This document shows positions 43,695 through 54,082 of a stretch of DNA of 64,000 nt, in pieces. Within the stretch, counting starts at the first letter, position 1. Each line of letters begins with the position of its first letter. The position numbers and the translations under genes were made by a program. The stretch covers positions 377,387,919 to 377,451,918 of the forward strand of contig CM077643.1 in assembly GCA_039707465.1 (NCBI GenBank), written 5' to 3'. Under the pieces are notes generated by a model. The model worked only from the letters and a program-made list of their open reading frames with translations. It had not been told where the DNA came from and made no database searches. The stretch is from Rhabdophis nuchalis. Its lineage: Eukaryota > Chordata > Lepidosauria > Squamata > Natricidae.

Positions 43695-44719
43695 AAAGCA
43701 GCAATCAGGACTGGGTCATGCAATAGATTGCAACATTGGATGGCACTTTTAGCAAATCAAACAGGAGCTGTGCCACCAAATTAGGACATTACTATATTAG
43801 TTTCTCTAACAAATTAAACATTAAGGTGATGAAGGCGATAATGAGAGGGATAAAATGTAACCGTTGTTAAATAACCCCCAGAAGACCTGTATGTCTGATC
43901 AAACACACTAACATTTCTGATAACGCAACTTAGGTTTCTTGACAAGGTTGTACATTACCAAGTGGAGTAATATTGAATATCCCCCCCCCCTGAGATCATG
44001 CTCAGAATTCTTTACAAGGCAACTTTTGTAGAATGAAATTAATCATCTTCAGTATCCCGGTGCAACATCATTTTCTTGCAAAGAGAACTGTTTCTTAACA
44101 ATGATCAAACCATTGCAGACCTGATTTTTCTTTTAAAAAATCAGCAAATGCTGAACTTGGAAATAGGAGGTCTAAAGGAATCCTCTTTTAATTACAAAAA
44201 AAGGAGTCACTCAATTAATTGGGGAAAGTTAAAGTAGTATTTATCTCATGAAAACTGAACGAACGAATAATGTTATTAAAATACAGAGACCACGCTTTTC
44301 TTGAAGAATACATTAGAAAGCATCTTCCTTGTACAGCTTCTTCTCTAATTACCCTGTCTTGCAGAAGAGGGATCTCTTCAGAATTGCCTTTTGACATCCA
44401 TGAGCCATGTCAACACACAAATACATGAGTGGCTTTTGGCTTTAAAATGTTACCTTAAAATATTATCCCAGAATTAAAGGAAGTATCAGAAAATAGTATT
44501 CCAAATAGATATCCGGGGTTCTGAAATAAAATTGGGATTGAATCATTTTATTTTTTGCCTTTTGATGATTTCAGAATAGTTACCAGAGGCCATATGTCAC
44601 GCTGATATATGATCCAGTTTTCAGATCTTTAAGAAATGACTCTCAGGTTAAGGGGAATCACAGTAATGAGATATGGATCAGTAGGATGCTGACTCATGAA
44701 TTCCCCACACCTTAGCAAA
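43695..44719. other. Unrecognised sequence
   Basis: A C10 run at 43980-43990. No gene or repeat recognised. Confidence 0.35.
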
Positions 44720-45056
44720 GATCCCTTGGGGAGAGGGGGCGGTTTATAAATGTAATAAATTAAATTAAATTAATTAATTAATCAGAGGGTAGAACAAGAA
44801 GCAATGGGTGGAAACTAATCAAGGAGAGAAGCAACTTAGAACTGAGGAGAAATTTCCTGACAGAACAATTAGTCAGTGGAACAGCTCGCCTCCAGAAGTT
44901 GTGAATGCCCCAACACTGGAAGTCTTTAAGACAATGTTGGATAGCCATTTGTTTGAAATGGCATAGGGCTCCTGCCTAGGCAGGGGGTTGGAGTAGATGA
45001 CCTCCAAGGTCCCTTCCAACTCTGCTATTGTATTGTATTATTGTATTGTATTCTAT
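44720..45056 (+). mobile_element. Small L2-like 3' end followed by CR1 3' end
   Basis: 44735-44781: GGGGGCGGTTTATAAATGT and (TTAAA/TTAAT)n. 44782-45056: CR1 from AGAGGGTAGAACAAGAAGC to GGGGGTTGGAGTAG and (TATTG)n. The CR1 starts exactly where the first tail stops. Confidence 0.75.
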
Positions 45057-45082
45057 CATTTGAGGGTGCACTCTATATAAAC

Positions 45083-45478
45083 CAGGGCTATCAAACAGTG
45101 GTGGGATTCAAAATTTTTTACTACCGGTTCTGTGGGCGTGGTGTGGCTTGGTGGGCATGGTATGGTAGGCATGGCAGGGGAAAATATTGCAAAATCCCCA
45201 TTTCCTGCCAATCAGCTGGGGCTCGGGAGGCAGATAATACATGGGGGCGGAGCCAGTCAGAGGTGATATTTACTGGTTCTCCAAACTACTCAACATTTCC
45301 ACTATCAGTTCTCTAAAAGTGGTCAGAACCTGCTGAACACCACCTCTGCTGCCAAACTCCTGGCCCATGGGCCAGATGCGTCACGGGCTGGCCATGCCCG
45401 TGCCCAGTTTAGCAAGGGGGAAAATAGTCCTGATACATCCCGTGATGCCGTCGTGACAACTTGAGTTTGACACCCCTG
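45083..45478. mobile_element. hAT (Buster-type) MITE with perfect duplication, containing another MITE
   Basis: Outer tips CAGGGCTATCAAAC and GAGTTTGACACCCCTG; ATATAAAC on both sides (45075-45082, 45479-45486). Interior AACTCCTGGCCCATGGGCC. Interrupted at 45096. Confidence 0.85.
45096..45348. mobile_element. Nested hAT-like MITE
   Basis: CAGTGGTGGGATTCAAAAT start, ACACCACCTCTG end; CTATCAAA and CTGCCAAA flank it (6 of 8). Same family as 52093-52360. Confidence 0.8.
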
Positions 45479-45486
45479 ATATAAAC

Positions 45487-46287
45487 CATCTTGAAAAGTG
45501 AATAACACTCAGTTGTGGCTCGTGTGGCTGCTCCGTCAAACAAAGAGCTCCCTAAAAACACCTTCGCTGAGGAAACAGGCTACCCACTAATACATAAAGC
45601 AAAACTCTAACCCAGGCCTCTGCCCACTTAAACTACTAGTAATTTTTGTCATAGGTCAGGGGTCAGTGCGTCTAATTAGAAATCTAATATGCTTAACCAA
45701 GCAATGAATGATCTAGTGGTTACAATTCTGTAATCTTCTAATTTTGTTGCTTTATTTTTGCTAGTTTAACATGTGGAAACTAAACTCATTTCATTTGTTT
45801 TTAATTAAACATATTGAGTGAAAACAGGTTAATACAGTAAGCATGTATTTGAATCTAATTATTTGGATTATGTCTGGTGTTAAAGCAACATCTGTCTCCT
45901 CAAGGAACTATCCAAAGTGCTGAAGATTATGTTGCTGAGAATATGAGTCTTGCTTTCTAGGCTAAATGGTATCCATCCATTCAAAGCACACTGGTGAACA
46001 TACTAAGCAAGAGAAATAAAATGGATTACAGATTTGCTCCTGGCTTTTAACTTTAGCAAAGCAAATTATCCAGGACAGTGTAAACTGAGACAAACAAGCA
46101 AACAAAGTTCTGCCAATTTTGTGAATGACCGATAACTCGGGCAATTCTCTGGCTTGGAATCTTGTGTCCTGTCTTCTTTCCATGAACTCCCTGCATCCTG
46201 TATTTACACAATGAACTTTCATACCCCTGAGACAAATATGTCCATTTTTGCTGAGATTGGACTCAGGGCCTGCAACCTTTGACTATC
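45487..46287. other. Unrecognised sequence
   Basis: No gene or repeat recognised; possible unique host DNA. Confidence 0.35.
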
Positions 46288-46304
46288 AAAAAGGGTGTTG
46301 GTTC

Positions 46305-46972
46305 ACATATTAAATTTGTTAGGAGGTCAACCAGGGAGGGAATTTTGAAGGCGCAGAGAGATGGTCCGTTAATTTACCAGCAAAAAGTAGTCGCTATCTT
46401 GAAGCAGATCCCTAAAAAAATTAGAGAGATGAGAAGGAAATTTTCCTTCTTATCCAAAAAATTGTACGACCACGGGATTTGGTTCAAGTGGGCGATGCCT
46501 GAAGGAATGTTGGTGTTCTGGGAAGGAGGAAGAATAAGGATTAAAACAATTGCTGAGGCGGAAGCCTTTCTTAAAAAACATTCCTCTGTCCTGGGGGAAG
46601 ATCCAGGGGGGGTAGGGGGGGGCACGGCCCTGCCCGCTGGGGGCCTGGAGGGAGAGACAGAAGACACAATTGCCAAAAGACTTAGATCAAAAAAATAATA
46701 ACTTTTCTTTGACTTTTGATTAATATTGTATAACATCTGTATCTGGATTTTTGCAAACGGATGACAGCATAGAATTGAGAATTTAGAAGTATGTACTTGT
46801 TTTCACCTCGTAGTATTTATGAAAAATGTTTTTTTTAACGATTTATTATGAAGCCCTGGAAGGGCCAATGACTCCGACGCAAAAGTTCTCAAAATTTCTT
46901 TTGTATCCCTTACCCTACCCGATGGAAAAATTGTAAAAACCAATAAAACTTTTTCAATATATTAAAAAAAAA
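46305..46972 (+). mobile_element. Second L1 ORF1-only (HAL1-like) insertion, 17-bp target duplication
   Basis: An open frame from the insertion edge to the stop at 46696-46698 encodes the ORF1 C-terminal part: HIKFVRRSTREGILKAQRDG, IREMRRKFSFLSKKL, GMLVFWEGGRIRIKT and the same end DTIAKRLRSKK as the 18 kb copy. The stop leads straight into about 250 bp of 3' UTR with CAATAAAACTTTTTC and a poly-A tail (46963-46973). AAAAAGGGTGTTGGTTC is found at 46288-46304 and again after the tail to 46985. It is truncated further into ORF1 than the 18 kb copy, so the two are independent insertions of one ORF2-less template. Confidence 0.85.
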
Positions 46973-46985
46973 AGGGTGTTGGTTC

Positions 46986-47335
46986 TTACCTGAGACGCCT
47001 ATTCTCATAGGGTGGAGGTAGCATCCAGCCCCTCCCAAGGAAGGCTGGCTCTCACGCTTATGACTGCTCTTATTAACTGACTTTATCATTAGTCACTACA
47101 GTGGGCTTCCCTACAGGAGCACTACTTTGGATATGGACGCCAGACCCCTACACGACTATCTTGGAGGATGACACATCGAGTCTGACAGAATTCCTTCACT
47201 GAAAGCTGGGTCTGCCTAGGGACAGGGGCGTGGCTTAACAGTTTCATCAGACTCAGTCCTATCAGTGAGCGGATGGTGTCAAACTGGATGCTACCTCCAC
47301 CACTATGGAGAATTCAGAAGTCTCAAGCTTAACTC
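46986..47335. mobile_element. Unclassified terminal-inverted-repeat element
   Basis: GGTGGAGGTAGCATCCAG at 47011-47028 is mirrored by CTGGATGCTACCTCCACC at 47285-47302, and similarity continues outward (ATTCTCATA / TATGGAGAAT, GAGACGCC / AGTCTCAAG). The element may extend left across the HAL1 site. No coding frame. Superfamily unknown. Confidence 0.6.
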
Positions 47336-47753
47336 GGGGACAATTGAATTAGGAATAGGAAGTATTTATCCTTTTAAAAAGGTAATTCTTAAAACCGCTC
47401 TTAGAACAGAAAGGTTTCAATGTTCTTCTTTTCCAGCACTCCCATTTCCTAGTACTTTAGAAACAGTAGAATATTCTGCTGTTCTCACTCCCTCCCACCT
47501 AAACTCTCTTGCTCTGAAGTTGACAAATTGCTAAGACCTAAGACCTTGATTTTGAATTAAAACTAAGAATTTCCTGTATTTTTCCAGTAGAATTTAAATG
47601 ATCGGATTGATCAAAAGATTCTGTGCTTGCATTTCACTGCAAGGATTGTTAAGACCTTTATGTCAATCAAAACTCACTTAGCAAAGCAAGTTTGGAGTCA
47701 AAGAATTAAAAAATGCTGTTCCAAAACTCTTGCTCTCTTTTATGCTGAATATT
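47336..47753. other. Unrecognised sequence
   Basis: No gene or repeat recognised. Confidence 0.35.
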
Positions 47754-47761
47754 GTCTAGAC

Positions 47762-47896
47762 CAGGGGTCTCCAACCTTTGCAACTTTAAGTCTGAAGGAC
47801 TTCAGCTCCCAGACTTCTCCAGCCAGCAAAGCTGACTGGAGAAGTCTGGGAGCTGAAGTCCTTCAGACTTAAAGTTGCAAAGGTTGGAGACCCCTG
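47762..47896. mobile_element. Palindromic hAT (Buster-type) MITE
   Basis: CAGGGGTCTCCAACCTTTGC to inverse, about 65-bp arms with one central mismatch region; GTCTAGAC and GTCTAGAA flank it. Confidence 0.92.
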
Positions 47897-48487
47897 GTCT
47901 AGAAGGATGACATCAAATCAGATCTGATGAATAACTAATTGTGGAATAGAATAAAGTAGGCCCAGAATCCTATGATGCTATGCCACCAAGTCATCTAAGA
48001 ATAGAATAACAGAGTTGGAAAGGACCTTGGAGGTCTTCTAGTCTCTAGAAGGCAGGAAACCCTATACCATTTCAGACAAATGGTTAGCAAATCTCTTCTT
48101 AAAAACTTCCAGTGCTGGAGAATTCACAACTTCTGGAGGCAAGTTGTTCCCCTGGTTAATTGTTCTAACCGTCAGGAAATTTCTTCTTAGTTCTAGGTTG
48201 CTTTATTAGTTTCTTCCCATTGTTTCTTGTCTCAGGTGCTTTGGAGTTGACTCCCTCTGCTTTGTGGCAACCCCTGAGATATTGGAACACTGCTATCATG
48301 TCACCCCTAGTCCTTCTTTTCATCAAACTACGCAAACCCAATTTCACCAACCATTCTTTATATGTTTTAGCCTCCAGTCCCCTAATCATCTTTGTTGCTC
48401 CTCTGCACTCTTTCTAGAGACCCAACATCGTGGTGACCAAAACTAGATGCAGTATTCCAAGTGTGGCCTTACCAAAGCATTATAAAA

Positions 48488-48552
48488 TGATATTGAATGA
48501 ATGAATGAATGAAATGTTTATTGGTATACCGCTCCCTCTCCCTGAAGGGACT
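48488..48552 (-). mobile_element. Very short L2-like 3' end inside CR1
   Basis: (TGAA)n, then ATTGGTATACCGCTCCCTC and CCTGAAGGGACTT, the reversed L2-like end. Confidence 0.7.
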
Positions 48553-48709
48553 TCATGTGATTTTGATTCTATCCCTCTGTTAATGCAGCCTAAAACTGTG
48601 TTGGCTTTTTTGGCAACTGCTGCACACTGCTGGCTCATATTTAAGTGATTGTCTACTAGGACTCCAAGATCTCTCTCAGTACTACTATAGAGCAACATAC
48701 CACCTATAC

Positions 48710-49073
48710 CAGTGATGGCTAACCTTTTTTGGCTTGTGTGCCAAAAGCAGGGGGAGCACAGGGGGGTCGTGCATGGGTGTGCCACACCCAATATGCTATG
48801 TGTGCAACCCCCTGCTTTTGGCACACTTTCTTTGCCCTCCCCAGGCTCCAGAGGGCCTGGGGAGGGTGAAAACAGCCTCCCCTCCCCACCTCCAGAGGCT
48901 TCAAGAGCATCCCTGAAGCCTCCAGAGGGCAAAAAGTGGCCTCAAAAGAAGGCCTAAATCAGCTGGCCAGCGCACACATGCGCACTGGAGCTGACAGGGC
49001 AATGCCTCACGTGCCCTGAGAAATGGTTCCGTGTGCCACCTGTGGCACCCGTGCCATAGGTTCGCCATCACTG
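48710..49073. mobile_element. hAT (Buster-type) non-autonomous element, possibly OC1-related
   Basis: CAGTGATGGCTAACCTTTTTT and GGTTCGCCATCACTG termini; ACCTATAC duplicated perfectly (48702-48709, 49074-49081). The tip resembles the OposCharlie1 hAT as I remember it; a search is needed. Non-coding, GC-rich interior with repeated GAGGGTGAAAACAGCC phrases. Confidence 0.88.
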
Positions 49074-49439
49074 ACCTATACTCTACTTGTGCATTTGGCT
49101 TTTCTTACCTAAATGTAGAACTTTACTTTTTCACCATTGAATTTCATTTTATTAAATAGCGCCCAATGTTCAAGCCTGTCAAGATCCTTCTGAATTTTAA
49201 GCCTATCTTCTGGAGTGTTGGCTATTCCTGACAGCAAATTTAATGCATCCCCCATCTATCCCTTCAACCCTTCAGGGCAACATATATAGTATCCCAGGCA
49301 ACTCAAGGTTTTTGAGGCTGGCCATCCTGCAGTATTTGAACTCATTCCAGATGGATTTGACTCTTGATAATCAGTGGATAAATAGAAAGGACGCCTTATT
49401 ATTATGTCTGAATTTATTTACCAGCTGTCTTCTTCTTCT

Positions 49440-49760
49440 CTTTCTAGGATTATCCCCTTCCTAAAAGAGTTAGATGTTCACATAATGTGTCTGAAGTAGG
49501 AAAGTTTGAGTTTGGTCTTTGTGCTCATGGGAAAACTCTGAGCTGATGGATGATCCATTGGTTTGCTTTCTTGGCTGTCCACAGTATTCTCAAGAGTCCT
49601 CTCCAACACCACAGTTCAAAAGCATCATTACTGTTCTTCAGAGTCCAACTCTGAAATGTCTCAGCGACTACCATGACTTGCATGATTCTGATTGTTGTAC
49701 ATATAGCAACCACATAGCAACCCTTGGGTATCTTTTGCAGGACCTTCATAGTTGCTGTTT
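49440..49760 (-). mobile_element. RTE/BovB LINE ORF2 fragment (minus strand)
   Basis: Minus strand gives NDAFELWCWRGLLRILWTAK and KANQWI, the conserved RTE ORF2 end (DAFELWCWRRLLRVPWTAR type). The plus-strand phrase CAACACCACAGTTCAAAAGC is the familiar reversed BovB region. Stops interrupt it. BovB moved between squamates and ruminants. Confidence 0.75.
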
Positions 49761-50217
49761 GTGGTTTATTATTGCTTGACTGTTAGTTTGTGGTTTATTA
49801 TTGCTTGACTGTCTATCCCTTTACTGTAATGGTTGACTCTAAAAGGCAACACCCCACACCCCACTTCTAAGTTCTAAGCCTGATTATTCTACCTCTTACC
49901 ATTTGTTAGGTCTTCTTTATATTTAATTTTGTCCCATTTCTTTTTTCATTGTGCTTCTTCATTTTTATCACAAGAGCTTGCAGATCCTTTGCATTTTTTG
50001 GATATCAGAACAGGGAAGCTATTCTTTTTCATGGGATGTGTGTATTGCTTAATTTAATTCAAAACAAGTAAAAGATTTTCATGGTATGTTTGCATTGGTG
50101 TGTTAATGTGTACCTTTAATATTAGTCAATGTTAAAACTCTCAAAACACCTGTAATAATGTCATAAAGAGGAAGATGAAGAGTTGTAATCAGTCATTCAT
50201 GGACGTGGAATAATAGC
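49761..50217. other. Unrecognised; short direct repeat at about 49745-49815
   Basis: GTGGTTTATTATTGCTTGACTG occurs twice about 35 bp apart. Nothing else recognised. Confidence 0.4.
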
Positions 50218-50455
50218 AATAGCACTTAGACTTATCTACAGCTTCATAGTGCTTTTACAGCCCTCTCTAAGTGGTTTACAGAGTCAGCATATTGCCCCCC
50301 AAAAATCTGGGTCCTCATTTTACAGACCTTGGAAGGATGGCAGGTTGAGTCAACCTTGAGAGGGTAAGATTTCAATTGCAGAACTGCAGCTAGCAGTCAG
50401 CTGAAGTAGCCTGCAGTACTGCACTCTAACCACTCGGCCACCTCAGTAAGTAAGG
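50218..50455 (-). mobile_element. tRNA-derived SINE (minus strand), family of 23563
   Basis: Reversed tail AATAGCAATAGCACTTAGAC, then reversed GCTGTAAAGC, CAATATGCTGACTC, AAAATGAGGACCC and the reversed A-box region GAGTGCAGTACTGC. Full length. Confidence 0.8.
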
Positions 50456-50959
50456 TGTAATAAATCTAAGAAATAAATAATAGAAAAACAGATTACAGTT
50501 GAATGTTAGAGGGGGGAAAAATCATATACTAGCAGTATGACAGGGAAGCCATAATTATTCAGAAGTATTGGGTTTCTTTTTACTGGATAGGTTCAAGTGG
50601 AAGATAGACATCAGTTGTGGATGCTTCACGTGGACAATAGACATCGATTATGAATGTTTTAATAAGGAACCCTTTATAAAAAAAAAAGGAGGATTCAATT
50701 CAATATCTTAAATGTCCCCTTCCAACTGTATGATATGATTCTAAATTTATTAAAGATTTTTCAAAAATGATTAAAAGCTAATGCAACAATATAGATTAAG
50801 AAAAAGCAAAGTGAAAACTAAAGTTAGAAGAAAGGGGGGGAAGTAAAAAAAGAGAAAAGAAAGAACATAAAAACAACTTCTTTACAGCAATTGCAACTAC
50901 AATGATAAATTTACCTCTTACCTTTACAGCCTAAGACTCTTCTTTGCATTATCTGTCTT
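50456..50959. other. Unrecognised AT-rich sequence
   Basis: A/G-rich at 50820-50880. No gene recognised. Confidence 0.35.
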
Positions 50960-50967
50960 GTCTAATC

Positions 50968-51102
50968 CAGGGGTCTCCAACCTTTGCAACTTTAAGTCTG
51001 AAGGACTTCAGCTCCCAGACTTCTCCAGCCAGCAAAGCTGGCTGGAGAAGTCTGGGAGCTGAAGTCCTTCAGACTTAAAGTTGCAAAGGTTGGGGACCCC
51101 TG
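50968..51102. mobile_element. Palindromic hAT (Buster-type) MITE
   Basis: CAGGGGTCTCCAACCTTTGC to inverse, almost perfect 65-bp arms; GTCTAATC and ATCTAATC flank it (7 of 8), TA at 4-5. Confidence 0.92.
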
Positions 51103-51110
51103 ATCTAATC

Positions 51111-51429
51111 ATCAAAGGCATAAATCAGAAGTTCATTGTTCTTCTATTTCAAGCAAAAGATCTATTAGGGGTTTCCAGTCAACAATAAACATAGATGTTG
51201 TCTTTTCTCTGATCAAAGAAATCAATTTAGCCATCCCAGCAAGTTCCATGATCTTCACCAACATTTTTCCTTTGTGGGTAATGCTGAGTCTTTGCATCTT
51301 TATGCATACTGCAGCTACAATATACAAATATGAAGTTCCACAATATTCTCCCGACTGTTTATCCCACTACCCCAAAAGAAAAACATCTGATTTCAATTGC
51401 ATAATAATCTTTAAAATCTCCCGAATCAA
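51111..51429. other. Unrecognised sequence
   Basis: Nothing recognised. Confidence 0.3.
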
Positions 51430-51960
51430 CTCCAAACATGCTTTTTCAAGAGGCTACTGGACTTTCTGGTTTTTCTCTGAAAACATTTCACTTCTCATCC
51501 AAGAAGCTTCTTGATCTCTGATGATGGGTGTGGAAGGGAAGGATTTATACTCCTTGCAAACAGTTGGCTAAGTCATTGAGGCCACCTGAAGGTTTATCTG
51601 TTTCATCAGGATCACCGGAATGGTGTAAATGAGTGTGGAGCCTTCTTGGAATTGCTGAATAAACTTTGTAGATAGATAACCCTCTGTTGACAGAGGGCTG
51701 CTCAATTTTGACACAGATGGCCTCTTTGACCCCTCTTTTAAACCAGTGGTCCTTTCTGTCCAAAATGTGGCCCTTGCTATCTTCAAAAGAGTGGCCTTTG
51801 TCTTTAGCCAGCAGTCTAGATCTACTATAGATGTGTGTACATTTGAATCCAAAAATTTCTAGCCTTTTTAAATGATCACCAAACATGATAAAATGTCCCT
51901 TTTTGTTGTTCACATTTGCAACATAAATATGCAATTTACATTCTGGACAATTTTTCTGGT
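51430..51960 (-). mobile_element. Penelope-like element: ORF C-terminus and 3' region (minus strand)
   Basis: Minus-strand frames give ILDRKDHWFKRGVKEAICVK, EQPSVNRGLSIYK: the C-terminal GIY-YIG-side end of Penelope-like proteins (typically RKDHWFKRGVKEAIYV and EQPSLNRGGGLR). The reversed 3' region follows with AAGAAGCTTCTTGGATGAG and CCAGAAAGTCCAGTAGCC. Frames are broken by shifts. Family members couple reverse transcriptase with a GIY-YIG nuclease; only the tail remains. Confidence 0.75.
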
Positions 51961-51974
51961 CACATATTCCAATG

Positions 51975-52052
51975 GTATAGTATATTAGAGAGGGCTGTGA
52001 AACACTGCGAACCAGTATATAAGTCTAATTGCTATTGCTATCTGCTGATCCA
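51975..52052 (+). mobile_element. 3' scrap of the 23563-type SINE
   Basis: TATTAGAGAGGGCTGTGAAAC, ACCAGTATATAAGTCTAATTG, CTATTGCTATC: the last 75 bp of that SINE. Confidence 0.7.
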
Positions 52053-52092
52053 TTGGATCCTCTGAAGAATCGGTGCCTTAAAGCCTCTCAAC

Positions 52093-52360
52093 CAGTGGTG
52101 GCATTCAAAATGCTTCACCACCGCTTCTGTGGGCGTGGCTTGCTGGGTGTGGCATCGCTTGGTGGGCGTGGCTTGGTAGGCATGGCAGGGCAAGGATACT
52201 GTAAAATCTCCATTCCCTCCCGATCAGCTGGGACTCGGGAGGCAGAGAATAGATGCGGGCACGGCCAGTCAGAGGTGGTATTTACCGGTTCACTGAACTA
52301 CTCAAAATTTCTGCTACCGGTTCTCCAGAACTGGTCAGAACCTGTTGAATACCACCTCTG
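52093..52360. mobile_element. hAT-like MITE
   Basis: CAGTGGTGGCATTCAAAAT start and TTGAATACCACCTCTG end, 16-bp inverted tips; CTCTCAAC and CTCCCAAC flank it (7 of 8). Confidence 0.85.
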
Positions 52361-52368
52361 CTCCCAAC

Positions 52369-53088
52369 TCAGCTTTCAGCAGTACTTTCCAACAAATGTT
52401 AGGCACAAAGTTCATCCCCTTAGCATGAAACCCAGGCCAGGTGTGCTGCTTTTCTAACTTAAATAAAATAATGCGAGACAAACTCCACAAGCAATTTGTG
52501 TCCCCACCCCACCCCGCATTATAGTTGGGACAAAAAAACCCCCAAACTTGGACGATATTTGTATGTGCACTTAAATGGGAGGAATAGCTACTAAAATAAA
52601 AGTTTTATTGCTTGTGGACAGGGCCAGGTGCCAATTGGCTTGGCTAGATACTGAGTTGCTGATCCCTGTTGTTTGGATGGTGATATATGAAGGTTCCTGG
52701 ACAGGATCCAGTAAGTGTCATTAAATTTAGGTTTTAACATGAAACGGACCTTTTCTTTTCCTGTAGTCTCTTACCCCAGTCTCTGAAAAGTGGGGGGGGG
52801 GTTTAGAGAGGGAGGGGTATTGGAAAAGAAAACAACGGACTACCGTGCCGTCTATGTGGCTCTAACGCTTGATGTTTCCTGGATGTTGGCCAGCATCCAG
52901 TATCAGCTTACAAACTACTCAAAAGGCAAACTTTTTTCCATTTATGCAGACAGAGACATAATGTACTGTGAGTTTGCTTTCTTCCTCCCTCCCTTCATTT
53001 TAAATAACAGCTGTGGGAGGGGGGAAAAGAGTGTTCAGTAAATGGAAAATCGTGAGGGGGAGACTGGGCCTTGATCTGGGCCGTATCG
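52369..53088. other. Unrecognised sequence
   Basis: G10 run near 52791-52801. No gene recognised. Confidence 0.35.
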
Positions 53089-53725
53089 AGATTCTTTGAA
53101 TTCTGTTTTCTAAAGATTTGGTGTACAGGCTGAGGGGGCAGAGAAAAAACTCTTCGGTGATGGACCTCCGCCATCTTCAGGGAAGCTAAGGCATTGCACC
53201 TCTTTGTTTGCAGGCCTTCTTCTTCTTCTTCTTGTGCCATATCTGTCATCAGACCTTGCCGATCATGCTGCCGATCCTATTTTCATTAACAGCCACACAA
53301 AAAAGTGCTGCTGAGTTTTGTCCAAACCAGTCCCTTAGGTTTTGAAGCCATGATGCTCTTCTTGTGCCTGGACCTCATTTGCCTTCAATCTTTCCCTGGA
53401 GGATTAAGTGAAGGATGCCGTATTTTTCTGGGTGTTGCATCCCATGTCCAAAAATATTCTAACTTTCGCTTTTTTATGGTTTTGATTGCTTCCCTTGGCT
53501 TTCCCAGGCGGCTTATCACCTCCTCCTTTATGATTTTGTTAACCAAAAATATACGTAACAGACGCCTATAAATCCACATTACAAATGCTTCTAGTCTCTT
53601 CAAGTGGCTTTCTGTCAGAGACCAACTCTCCACTCCATAGAGCAGGATAGAAAAGATGTAGCATCTGAGAAGTCTAATTTTCAATCTTAGGTTTATGTCG
53701 TGACTGCATAAAACCTGTTTCATTT
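53089..53725 (-). mobile_element. RTE/BovB LINE ORF2 C-terminus (minus strand)
   Basis: A 112-codon frame (53385-53723) reads RLKIRLLRCYIFSILLYGVE, SHLKRLEAFVMWIYRRLLRI and RKLEYFWTW: the RTE ORF2 C-terminus (YGVEAWTL, LEAFEMWTYRRMLRI type). 53089-53384 is likely its decayed end and UTR, including EEEEEGLQTKRCNALASLK. 5' side missing. Confidence 0.8.
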
Positions 53726-53784
53726 TTTAAAAAGTGCGCAAGCCATCATTTTTAAATTATGGACTATCTAAAACTTATCTATCC

Positions 53785-53827
53785 AATTAGATTAGATTAG
53801 ATTAGATTAGATTAGATTAGATTAGAT

Positions 53828-53900
<73 letters not shown>

Positions 53901-53926
53901 GATAGACAGACAGACAGACAGACAAA
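53785..53926. repeat. Compound microsatellite (ATTAG)n-(GATA)n-(GACA)n
   Basis: ATTAG pentamers to 53830, GATA tetramers to about 53900, a GATGATA break, then GACA to 53926. GATA plus GACA is the composition of the snake Bkm satellite. Confidence 0.95.
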
Positions 53927-54082
53927 GATGTATACAGAGATGTGAGCAAGCTGGGTAGAGAAATGGATGGGCATATGGATGGATGGATGATGAGTAGGTG
54001 GGTATAAAGATATACTTTCATTCTTTCTACAGTATTCACATTTTCTTTAAGCTCAGAATAACCTTCATTTTTATACTTCAAG

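Larger units (their letters stand above)
48001..49238 (-). mobile_element. CR1 LINE (minus strand) with two later insertions
   Basis: Starts with the reversed tail ATAGAATAACAGAGTTGGA, then reversed ORF2: C-terminus, RGDMIAVFQYLRGCHK, MIRGLEAKTY, then [17 protein letters not shown] and [17 protein letters not shown], reaching the KCKVLHLG region near 49130 and ending about 49238. Interrupted by an L2-like tail (about 48488-48552) and by a MITE (48710-49073). The longest CR1 here, but with stops and frameshifts. Confidence 0.85.

Noticed and set aside
47265..47534. 89-codon frame as a gene
   Set aside because: It begins inside the inverted end of a non-coding repeat and has no motif.
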